Shown one piece after another: positions 16,733 to 23,388 of a stretch of 23,388 nt of DNA. A program made the translations under genes and the position numbers. Location of the stretch: positions 1 through 23,388 of the forward strand of contig NZ_LWHB01000127.1 in NCBI RefSeq assembly GCF_001889065.1, written 5' to 3'. The DNA is from Suttonella ornithocola (GTDB lineage: Bacteria > Pseudomonadota > Gammaproteobacteria > Cardiobacteriales > Cardiobacteriaceae). How positions within the stretch are numbered: the first letter of the stretch is position 1; the number at the start of each line of letters is the position of its first letter. The notes beneath the pieces are model-generated. The model worked only from the letters and a program-made list of their open reading frames with translations. It was not told the origin of the DNA and searched no databases.

Positions 16733-16811
16733 TATGAGAGATAGAACAGAAATACAAAAAATATTAGCTGAATACAATAAAATTTCCTTGGATTTTCATA
16801 AAAATAAATAA

Positions 16812-17138
16812 TAATTTAAGATGTTTTTACAAAAATAATTGTAACCAAATCGAAAAAATCTATTGCATTAAAAATAAAATAGCGAAGCAAGTTTATAAAA
16901 CAATTTAAAGTTATGTGGAGACAATTGAAGATATGAATGATTAAGGTATAAATAGGTTTAAATTAGAATTAAATTGTATGATGTAGGTTCTATATTAAAA
17001 TCTATTCTAGATAAGAGAAAAAGGATATTTTTTGCATAAAAAACATATTATTAAGCTCTATGTTGAATTATGAGATTTACATATAGGTTTAGTTGATGTA
17101 TTTTATTTAATGTTTTTGCTAGATTATAGGGAAAAGAA
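16812..17138. other. AT-rich non-coding leader before the kinase cassette
   Basis: About 330 bases carry no convincing coding frame. The stretch is strikingly AT-rich even for this window. A weak candidate promoter for the kinase is TTTACA (17076-17081), 17 bases, TATTTT (17099-17104), followed by AGGGA just before the start at 17139. No terminator for the pyk operon was recognised here. Confidence 0.4.
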
Positions 17139-19289
17139 ATGGATAATCGAACAGGTTTTCTGAAACGTTATCGAGGGCTTATTGCTTCCGTTACGCTATT
17201 CATTATGATTATTATTGGTTTGTTGGGGCTAAATACGTATTCAACACGAGAAGTAGCCCGGCTACAAGATCAGCTATTAGCTGCTTCTGAAATGCGTAGT
17301 GCTATTCAGACAGTAACACGGGATTTGTATGATATGAAATTGAGCTGGGGGGAAGACCCAGAAAGTCCTCATATTAGAACATCACTTGAGCGTTTAGAAG
17401 CACAGACCAGTCTTTTAGCAAAGTTCTTAAATGCTTTTAAAAACGGTGGAGAAGTTTCTCTAATAACTGATGATGATCATGATCATGAACAAAAAGTTGA
17501 TAATATTTATTTACAATCAGTAGAAAATGATCCTGAACTTAAATTGACATTATCTAGCTTAACCACTGACTGGAATCAATTTGAACCATTGGTCAAAGAA
17601 TATTATAAAGGTGCTAGAGATATTTTTGCGACTGAAACTCCTTTAGATTTAGCAGTAAACGAAGCTCAGATATCAAGTGCTAGAATGTATAACGATATTA
17701 GTCATATGGCAAATATCTTCTCTGCTAATCTAGAAAAAAACTCTAACATGTTAGCTTGGGCTCAATACATCGGTATTGCTGTAACCATGATTTACTTCTT
17801 AATCTTCATGTTCTACTTTGTACGTCAATTAATTCGTTCAGATGTCAAAGCGGAAGAAGCGCGTAAAGAAACAGAAGAAATTTTAGATACTGTACAAGAA
17901 GGTTTGTTCCTTGTTGGTCCTGATATGCGTGTTGGACACCAACAATCTAAAAAACTATTAGAAATTTTGCCTGGTATGAAAATGCAAGAACAATCACTAG
18001 GAGAAGTGCTTGGCAAAATTATTAGTGATAGAGATGTCGCAGATACACAAAGTTATATTGATCAGCTATTTAAACCACGAATTAAAGAATCACTTATTCG
18101 TTCATTAAATCCTTTGAATCGTATTCAAGTATTTTTTGATAACGGTCGAGGTGATATAGAAGATCGTTATTTAAAATTTGACTTCAACAGAGTATATGAA
18201 GATAAAGAAATTAAGCGGGTACTTGTTTCAGTAACTGATATTACGCAAGAAGTTGAGTTAGAAAATCGATTGGAAAAAGAAAGAGAACAAAATAACCGAC
18301 AAATTGAGTTGTTGGTTAAAGTATTACGCGTCAATCCGAGTATCTTAGAAAGCTATATGAGGAATGGATATGCTGTAACAAATAGAATTAATGCGATTTT
18401 GCGTCGAAGTGATAAAAAATCAGATGCTCTTCATCAAAAAGTAGAAGAAATTTTTAGAGAAGTTCATAGTTTTAAAGGTGAATCTTCAGCTTTAGAATTT
18501 GAGCAATTTGTTGTACTTTGTCAAGAAATGGAAACTAAGCTAAAAGGCTTACGTGAAAAAAATACGCTTGCTGGGGATGACTTCTTATCTGTTGCAGTTA
18601 GCTTAGATGCGATTATTGAGCAATTAAATGTCTTAAAAGCATTACAAGACCGTTTGCGTAGTCATTCAGCAGGAGAAAGTATTAGTGATGAAGTGCAAAC
18701 TATCCAATCTTTAACTTCAAATGTTGATGACAAAGAGCATGTTACAGATAGATATTTAGAGTCTTTTGCTCATCAAGTTGCAAAAAGAAATAAAAAATCG
18801 GTCAATGTAATTGTTGATGGATTTGATCATACCCCTTTTAATGAAGAACGGATGGATATGTTGAAATCAATAGCTATCCAGTTGATTAGAAATTCTATAG
18901 TACATGGTATTGAGTTACCGCAAGAACGGTTAGCAGTAAATAAAGAGCAAAATGGTAATTTAGGTATTCATCTTCGTAAAAGAGAAGGTTTTTATGACCT
19001 AATTATTGAGGATGATGGAAATGGTATAGATGTAGAAGCCTTGCGCGAAAAACTTCGTCACGTTCCCAATTTTAAACATAATCCAGACGAAATGACAGAC
19101 GCTCAGTTATATCAGTCTATCTTTGTTTCGGGTGTATCTACTTCTAATGATGTAACAGAAGATGCTGGACAAGGTGTTGGTATGAATGTTGTTAGAGATA
19201 GAGTTCGTAGTTTAGGTGCAAAAGTAGCAATTAATTCTAAACCTAGAGAATTTACACGTTTTGTTATTCGTATTCCAGCAGAGCGTTAA
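17139..19289 (+). CDS. membrane-anchored CheA-like histidine kinase with Hpt domain, no CheW domain
   Basis: The 716-residue protein has TM1 (about 14-33), a helical periplasmic sensor (34-205), TM2 (207-228), a short linker and a PAS-like domain (245-368, starting EEILDTVQEGLFLV). A coiled linker follows, then an Hpt domain with the phospho-histidine His443 in HSFKGESSALEF, then a CheA-type ATPase. The ATPase shows the N box (Asn585, QLIRNSIVHGIE), G1 (DDGNGID, 625-631) and G2 (GQGVGMNVV, 677-685). It ends there: the CheW-like P5 domain that couples CheA to chemoreceptors is missing, and sensing is built in. It would phosphorylate His443 and pass phosphate to the CheY-like protein encoded 13 bases downstream. 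The signal is unknown. The periplasmic part has an acidic His/Asp patch, DDDHDHE (111-117). Confidence 0.85.
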   Translation: MDNRTGFLKRYRGLIASVTLFIMIIIGLLGLNTYSTREVARLQDQLLAASEMRSAIQTVTRDLYDMKLSWGEDPESPHIRTSLERLEAQTSLLAKFLNAFKNGGEVSLITDDDHDHEQKVDNIYLQSVENDPELKLTLSSLTTDWNQFEPLVKEYYKGARDIFATETPLDLAVNEAQISSARMYNDISHMANIFSANLEKNSNMLAWAQYIGIAVTMIYFLIFMFYFVRQLIRSDVKAEEARKETEEILDTVQEGLFLVGPDMRVGHQQSKKLLEILPGMKMQEQSLGEVLGKIISDRDVADTQSYIDQLFKPRIKESLIRSLNPLNRIQVFFDNGRGDIEDRYLKFDFNRVYEDKEIKRVLVSVTDITQEVELENRLEKEREQNNRQIELLVKVLRVNPSILESYMRNGYAVTNRINAILRRSDKKSDALHQKVEEIFREVHSFKGESSALEFEQFVVLCQEMETKLKGLREKNTLAGDDFLSVAVSLDAIIEQLNVLKALQDRLRSHSAGESISDEVQTIQSLTSNVDDKEHVTDRYLESFAHQVAKRNKKSVNVIVDGFDHTPFNEERMDMLKSIAIQLIRNSIVHGIELPQERLAVNKEQNGNLGIHLRKREGFYDLIIEDDGNGIDVEALREKLRHVPNFKHNPDEMTDAQLYQSIFVSGVSTSNDVTEDAGQGVGMNVVRDRVRSLGAKVAINSKPREFTRFVIRIPAER

Positions 19290-19302
19290 GATTAAGGACT
19301 TA

Positions 19303-19677
19303 ATGAATATGTATCGTTTAATGATAGTAGATGACTCAATGATTATCCGAAATAAAATTTCTCGGTTACCAAAAGAGTCGCCTTTCCAAATTATTGGTAA
19401 AGCTAAAAATGGGCTTGAAGCAATAGAGATGTGTAAAACACATAATCCTGACGTGGTTACAATGGACTTAACTATGCCAGAAATGGATGGTCTTGCTTGT
19501 ATTCAGGCGCTATTAAAAGTGAAGCCTACAGTGCAAATTTTAGTTGTATCAGCGCTTTCGGATAAATCGACAGGTATTAAAGCATTAGAGTTAGGTGCAA
19601 ATGGCTTTTTAACTAAGCCATTTACAGATCAACAATTATTAGATGCGCTAAATGAATTAATGGAGAATATTCTATGA
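19303..19677 (+). CDS. single-domain CheY-like response regulator
   Basis: This stand-alone receiver domain has all the canonical residues: acidic pair Asp10-Asp11 (IVDDS), phospho-acceptor Asp55 (VTMDLTMPEMDG), Ser83 (VVSALSD) and Lys105 (LTKPF). No output domain is attached, so it must act by protein contact. The chosen ATG (124 residues) has AAGGA 4 bases before it; ATG 19309 is equally possible. Longer starts lie inside the kinase gene in another frame and are unlikely. It sits between the kinase, its probable phosphodonor, and a CheX-type phosphatase, with which it overlaps by 4 bases. Confidence 0.9.
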   Translation: MNMYRLMIVDDSMIIRNKISRLPKESPFQIIGKAKNGLEAIEMCKTHNPDVVTMDLTMPEMDGLACIQALLKVKPTVQILVVSALSDKSTGIKALELGANGFLTKPFTDQQLLDALNELMENIL

Positions 19678-20135
19678 TAAAAGAACAAAGAATGCAGGTG
19701 TTTATTGATGGCGTTAACCGTTTTTTTAATGAAGTTAATAAAATTGATGCAGAGATTGGTACTCCATATTTAGTTGAAAATAATACGCCTAAAGCACATG
19801 ATTTCACAGGAATTATTGGAATTTCTGGTGCTTACAAAGGTTGTGTATATTTCACTGCCCCAAGTGTTTTATTGAGACATATTCTTTTATCATTGGGTGA
19901 AAGTGGTACAGATGAAAATAGCTTATTAGACCTTGTTGGAGAGGTGGCTAACACTATTTCAGGTAATGCTCGAAAAGAATACGGTGAAAACTTTATGATT
20001 TCTGTGCCAATGGTCATTAGAGGTGCGCCAGATGAAATTTATTTGCCAAAAGATGCGCGTTCTTATGTAATTCCAATTACTTGGCAAAAATACTCTGCTG
20101 CTATCGTTATTTGTTTCCAAAATTCTAAAGATTAA
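19674..20135 (+). CDS. cheX: CheX-type CheY-P phosphatase
   Basis: The 153-residue protein belongs to the CheC/CheX/FliY phosphatase fold. It carries one copy of the catalytic ExxN motif (Glu90 to Asn93 in LVGEVANTISGNARKEYG), as in CheX of Borrelia, where these residues remove phosphate from CheY. The pattern ISGAYKGCVYFTAP and the C-terminal beta strands fit the family. It overlaps the receiver gene by 4 bases, so the two are probably made together and this protein resets the signal. Confidence 0.85.
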   Translation: MIKEQRMQVFIDGVNRFFNEVNKIDAEIGTPYLVENNTPKAHDFTGIIGISGAYKGCVYFTAPSVLLRHILLSLGESGTDENSLLDLVGEVANTISGNARKEYGENFMISVPMVIRGAPDEIYLPKDARSYVIPITWQKYSAAIVICFQNSKD

Positions 20136-20168
20136 AATATACGATACTTTATATAATTTCTTATCTAA

Positions 20169-20198
20169 TGGTGCTATATTTTTAGCACTATTTTTTTA
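20169..20198 (+). terminator. intrinsic terminator of the kinase-CheY-CheX operon
   Basis: GTGCTA (20171-20176) pairs with TAGCAC (20183-20188) around a 6-base loop, extended by a G-T and a T-A pair, and is followed by seven T (20191-20197). It lies 36 bases after the cheX stop. Confidence 0.85.
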
Positions 20199-20205
20199 GG
20201 CTCTA

Positions 20206-20320
20206 TAGTTAAAGGCTAATAAAAGAGTCACAGAAATTAGATCGCTATTCCAGTAATAGTATGTGCGCCTACTTTATTCATCTATCTTAATACTGTAACT
20301 GTTCTAGTAGCCTTTTACTA
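20206..20320. repeat. 115-base inverted-repeat element flanked by TA (MITE-like)
   Basis: The left arm (20206-20244) and the reverse complement of the right arm (20282-20320) agree at 30 of 39 positions by hand alignment; the outer 16 bases agree at 14. The 37-base centre contains a small hairpin, CTATT-CCAGT-AATAG. TA flanks both ends (20204-20205 and 20321-20322), the signature of Tc1/mariner/IS630-type insertion, and the ends begin TAGT, as does the inferred IS630 terminus at base 204. It encodes no protein. It sits exactly between two convergent terminators. It could instead be a structured RNA or part of a bidirectional terminator. Confidence 0.6.
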
Positions 20321-20357
20321 TATATAAATAAAAAGACCAGCTTTCAAACTGGTCTTT
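20321..20357 (-). terminator. intrinsic terminator of sucCD
   Basis: AAAGACCAG (20332-20340) pairs perfectly with CTGGTCTTT (20349-20357) around an 8-base loop, and on the minus strand a T-rich run (TTTTTATTTATA) follows. It lies 21 bases after the sucD stop. The right arm of the inverted-repeat element begins immediately beyond its T-tract. Confidence 0.85.
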
Positions 20358-20378
20358 AAAATTAAATAGAATGTTTAC

Positions 20379-21251
20379 TTAAGCATTCATCAATTTTTTC
20401 AATGTTTCGCCAATATCGGCAGGAGAACGAACCGTTGCAACACCAGCAGCTTCAAGTGCTTTGAATTTATCAGCCGCTGTTCCTTTCCCACCGGCGATAA
20501 TTGCACCTGCGTGTCCCATGCGTTTACCTGGAGGTGCAGTAACACCAGCAATATAAGCAACAACAGGCTTGCTAACATGGCTTTTAATATATTCAGCGGC
20601 TTCTTCTTCAGCGCTACCGCCGATTTCACCAACCATTACAATTCCTTTTGTTTGCTCATCTGCTTCAAAAGCAGAAAGAACATCAATAAAGTTTGTACCA
20701 TTGATTGGATCACCACCAATACCAACACAGGTAGATTGACCTAAGCCAATTTGCGTGGTTTGATGAACCGCTTCATAAGTCAAGGTACCTGAGCGAGAAA
20801 CAATACCCACAGAACCTTTTAAGTGAATATGACCAGGCATAATTCCCATTTTGCATTCGCCAGGAGTGATAACACCCGGGCAGTTAGGACCCACTAGACG
20901 AGTTTTAGTGCCTTGTAATGCCGCTTTTACTTTCATCATGTCCAAAACGGGAATACCTTCGGTAATACAAGCGATAATTTCAATCCCCGCATCTACTGCT
21001 TCTAAAATAGAATCAGCCGCAAATGGAGGGGGAACAAAAATCATAGAAGCATTTGCACCCGTTTCCTTAACGGCTTCGTAAACGCTATTAAATACAGGAC
21101 GGTCTAAATGCGTTTGTCCACCTTTGCCAGGGGTAACGCCACCGACTAATTGCGTACCGTAAGCAATGGCTTGTTCAGAGTGGAAAGTTCCTTGTGAACC
21201 AGTAAAGCCTTGGGTAATCACTTTAGTGTCTTTATTGATATAAATACTCAT
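20379..21251 (-). CDS. sucD: succinyl-CoA synthetase alpha subunit
   Basis: SucD with SucC converts succinyl-CoA to succinate with nucleotide triphosphate formation in the TCA cycle. The 290-residue alpha subunit has the CoA-binding N-terminal fold (ITQGFTGSQGTFH, 12-24), GPNCPG (121-126) and the phospho-histidine His247 in GHAGAIIAGG. The start at 21251 (MSIYINKD) is chosen because AAGGAG lies about 7 bases upstream and it matches the family. A longer frame to 21296 would run into the end of sucC. The sucC stop is 10 bases upstream. Confidence 0.95.
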   Translation of the reverse strand: MSIYINKDTKVITQGFTGSQGTFHSEQAIAYGTQLVGGVTPGKGGQTHLDRPVFNSVYEAVKETGANASMIFVPPPFAADSILEAVDAGIEIIACITEGIPVLDMMKVKAALQGTKTRLVGPNCPGVITPGECKMGIMPGHIHLKGSVGIVSRSGTLTYEAVHQTTQIGLGQSTCVGIGGDPINGTNFIDVLSAFEADEQTKGIVMVGEIGGSAEEEAAEYIKSHVSKPVVAYIAGVTAPPGKRMGHAGAIIAGGKGTAADKFKALEAAGVATVRSPADIGETLKKLMNA

Positions 21252-21261
21252 GGCTTTCTCC

Positions 21262-22422
21262 TTATTGTGCTGCGGCAACCGCTTTTTTCGCGGCATCGGT
21301 TAAGTCATCAGCGGATTGGATACCTAATCCGCTTTCATCTAGCATTTTGCGTCCTAGCTCGACGTTAGTCCCTTGTAAACGTGCAACAACAGGCACTTTA
21401 AGGTCAATTTCTTTTGCTGCATTGATAATGCCTTCTGCGATTAAATCGCAACGAACAATACCGCCGAAGATATTTACTAAAATAGACTTAACTTCAGGAG
21501 AAGTCAGAATCAATTTGAATGCTTCTTTGACGCGCTCAGCTGTTGCACCACCACCGACATCTAAGAAGTTCGCAGGTTGCCCACCGTGAAGTTTCACAAT
21601 ATCCATAGTTGCCATTGCAAGACCAGCACCATTAACCATACAACCAATATTGCCGTCTAATGCAACATAGTTCAGCTGTAGCTCTTGGGCTTTATTTTCG
21701 CGTTCATCTTCTTGTGTAGAGTCGCGCATTTCTTCTAAATCTTTATGGCGATAAAGCGCATTATCATCAACTCCAATCTTCGCATCTAAAGCGAGGAGGT
21801 CGCCATCATTAGTGACGATGAGCGGGTTGATTTCTACCATAGCAAGGTCTTTTTCGATAAAGAGCTTATATAAGCCTTCCATGATTTTCACCAATTGACC
21901 GACTTGCTTCTTATCTAAGCCCATGGCAAAACCTGCTTCGCGCCCAATATACGGGAAATAGCCAGCAGATGGATCAACACCTAAATTAATAATTTTCTCA
22001 GGGGTTTGCTCAGCAACTTCTTCGATTTCCATACCGCCTTCAGAAGAACAAATGAATGATACGCGACGAGTGGCACGGTCAACAACTGCTGAAATATAAA
22101 GTTCATTTGCAATGCTTAAGCCTTCTTCAATTAATACCATATTAATTGGTAAACCGACATCGCCAGTTTGTTTTGTTTTTAATGTGCTGCCAATCATTTG
22201 GTCAGCATATTGGCGAACTTCATCAAGAGATTTAGCAACTTTTACCCCGCCAGCTTTTCCGCGACCACCTGCATGAACTTGAGCTTTAACAACCCATACC
22301 TCTCCACCAAGCTCCTCAGCAGCTGCAACCGCTTCATCAGCACTTTTGGCTAAAATACTACGAGGGATACTAACGCCATATTCACGAAAAAGCGCTTTCG
22401 CCTGATATTCATGTAAATTCAT
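21262..22422 (-). CDS. sucC: succinyl-CoA synthetase beta subunit
   Basis: The beta subunit holds the ATP-grasp nucleotide site and with SucD completes the enzyme. The 386-residue protein starts MNLHEYQAKALF, as is standard, with AGGAA 6 bases upstream of 22422. It contains KAQVHAGGRGKAGGVK, EINPL and DVGGGA motifs, and a C-terminal ligase domain with NIFGGIVRCD. A longer frame to 22461 is not supported. In many gammaproteobacteria sucCD follow sucAB; here the pair stands alone behind its own promoter. Confidence 0.96.
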   Translation of the reverse strand: MNLHEYQAKALFREYGVSIPRSILAKSADEAVAAAEELGGEVWVVKAQVHAGGRGKAGGVKVAKSLDEVRQYADQMIGSTLKTKQTGDVGLPINMVLIEEGLSIANELYISAVVDRATRRVSFICSSEGGMEIEEVAEQTPEKIINLGVDPSAGYFPYIGREAGFAMGLDKKQVGQLVKIMEGLYKLFIEKDLAMVEINPLIVTNDGDLLALDAKIGVDDNALYRHKDLEEMRDSTQEDERENKAQELQLNYVALDGNIGCMVNGAGLAMATMDIVKLHGGQPANFLDVGGGATAERVKEAFKLILTSPEVKSILVNIFGGIVRCDLIAEGIINAAKEIDLKVPVVARLQGTNVELGRKMLDESGLGIQSADDLTDAAKKAVAAAQ

Positions 22423-22493
22423 AGAATTTTCCTGTTTAGTCAAAAAATTTGGGCGCCGCAAAGCGGAAATACCCTAAAAATCTAAAACATTCT

Positions 22494-22523
22494 ATCATAT
22501 TTGTAAGGTTCGGCTATTATCAA
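22494..22523 (-). promoter_or_regulatory. candidate sucC promoter
   Basis: On the minus strand TTGATA (22523-22518) and TATGAT (22499-22494), each 5 of 6 to consensus, are separated by 18 bases and lie about 70 bases upstream of sucC. The leader holds a small GC hairpin (CCGC-AAA-GCGG at 22456-22466). Confidence 0.55.
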
Positions 22524-22693
22524 TGACGTTAATTGATAAGAAAATGTGGATAAGGATGAATATATTGTCTATTTTCTTTATTTATGATGGGTGAAGAGTG
22601 CTATAGATAGTCTTCAGCGTGAAATTTCGATATAACTATACAACCGCTGTTGTGGCTTGTATGATGATGCCTTCAAAAAACAAAGGAATCTAT

Positions 22694-23101
22694 ATGACAT
22701 TTTCGCATCATTACGAAGTAGATGTTCGTTGGGGAGATATGGATGCCTATCAGCACGTTAACAACACACTCTTCTTTCGGTATTTAGAATCAGCACGATT
22801 CGCCTACTTTGAAGACTTTGTTTTACCTGTGTTAAAAGGCAAAATGCCAATAGTCGTCCTTGCAGAAATGCAATGTAAATTTGAAGCACAAATTATCTAT
22901 CCAGCACATCTTACTGTTAAAACCAAAATTTCTCGGTTAGGAAACAGTAGTTTTGACGTTGTTGCAGAAATTTGGAATGGAGAACAACGAGCAGCAAGCT
23001 CAAAAGCGGTCATGGTTTGGTTAGACTCACAAACCTACCAACCAAGTAAAATTCCTGATGATGTCGTTACAAAAGTTAAAGAAATTGAAAAAGACCTTTG
23101 A
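22694..23101 (+). CDS. acyl-CoA thioesterase, hotdog (4HBT) fold
   Basis: The 135-residue protein is a YbgC/FadM-like thioesterase. The N-terminal RWGDMDAYQHVNNTLFFRYLE (12-32) is the family signature, with Asp15 or Asp17 as the likely catalytic acid. It would hydrolyse acyl-CoA esters in the cytoplasm; the exact substrate cannot be told from sequence. The start at 22694 is preferred because AAAGGA lies about 6 bases upstream and the signature then sits at the usual position. A frame extending to 22619 has no family-like N-terminus. It is transcribed away from sucC. Confidence 0.85.
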   Translation: MTFSHHYEVDVRWGDMDAYQHVNNTLFFRYLESARFAYFEDFVLPVLKGKMPIVVLAEMQCKFEAQIIYPAHLTVKTKISRLGNSSFDVVAEIWNGEQRAASSKAVMVWLDSQTYQPSKIPDDVVTKVKEIEKDL

Positions 23102-23116
23102 ACATACTTCAGCATG

Positions 23117-23179
23117 ATAACAATTCTGAAATAATATATTGATATTTATTTTATAAAAATAAATAAAACAGAATGTTAT
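23117..23179. repeat. AT-rich nested inverted repeat
   Basis: Outer arms at 23117-23128 and 23169-23179 (matching with one extra base) enclose inner arms ATTTATTTTA (23144-23153) and TAAAAATAAAT (23154-23164). This can form a long hairpin just after the thioesterase gene. No T-run follows on the plus strand, so its role as a terminator is doubtful. Confidence 0.4.
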
Positions 23180-23289
23180 AAAAAAATTGCTAGAAGAAAA
23201 TTTAAATGACAAATCCTGTCCAACACTTAGTCTATACTTAATATTCTATAACAAAACGGTCATTTACTTTAATCATAAGGAAATCTACC

Positions 23290-23388
<99 letters not shown>

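Noticed and set aside
16981..17080. Short frames in the AT-rich region before the kinase
   Set aside because: They are very short, lack ribosome binding sites and appear random in AT-rich DNA.
21252..21296. Extended N-terminus of sucD
   Set aside because: The extension would overlap the sucC end and is not part of the family; a good ribosome site serves the start at 21251.
22619..22693. Extended N-terminus of the thioesterase
   Set aside because: The extra 25 residues are not family-like and AAAGGA marks the internal ATG at 22694.

Overview
The window is AT-rich chromosomal DNA from a gammaproteobacterium. The strongest evidence is gene order. A leftward cluster runs yceD-rpmF-plsX-fabH-fabD-fabG-acpP-fabF-mltG-tmk-holB-pilZ, the arrangement known from Pseudomonas-like gammaproteobacteria (there with pabC between fabF and mltG). 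PilZ implies type IV pili. A tetranucleotide repeat inside a start region suggests a host-associated, phase-varying lifestyle. A twitching, AT-rich lineage such as Cardiobacteriales would fit, but that is a guess.

Layout. Bases 1-204 hold the 3' end of an IS630-family insertion sequence. It abuts, and appears to have cut off, a pbpC gene (202-1449). Bases 202-10496 on the minus strand are the lipid, ribosome, cell-wall and replication cluster listed above, with tiny gaps or 1-4 base overlaps. acpP has its own strong promoter and is followed by a perfect hairpin terminator before fabF. Bases 10528-12076 carry a class A beta-lactamase-fold serine hydrolase and an AmpD-type amidase, both linked to peptidoglycan turnover. 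Bases 12103-14247 hold divergent cysK and a cysB-like regulator. cysB leads a rightward run of fau, pyruvate kinase and a small exported ankyrin-like protein.

Bases 17139-20135 are a three-gene signalling cassette. It comprises a membrane-anchored CheA-like kinase (periplasmic sensor, PAS, Hpt and ATPase domains, no CheW domain), a single-domain CheY-type receiver and a CheX-type phosphatase. Its inputs and outputs are not obvious, and it is the best candidate for an undescribed system here. It ends in a terminator. Next comes a 115-base inverted-repeat element flanked by TA (MITE-like), then the terminator of the convergent sucCD operon. A hotdog-fold thioesterase follows on the plus strand. 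The window ends inside at least 23 copies of AAGC lying directly after a start codon with a ribosome binding site, which is the hallmark of a phase-variable gene.

The window starts inside an IS and stops inside a simple repeat, so it is probably a whole contig broken at repeats.
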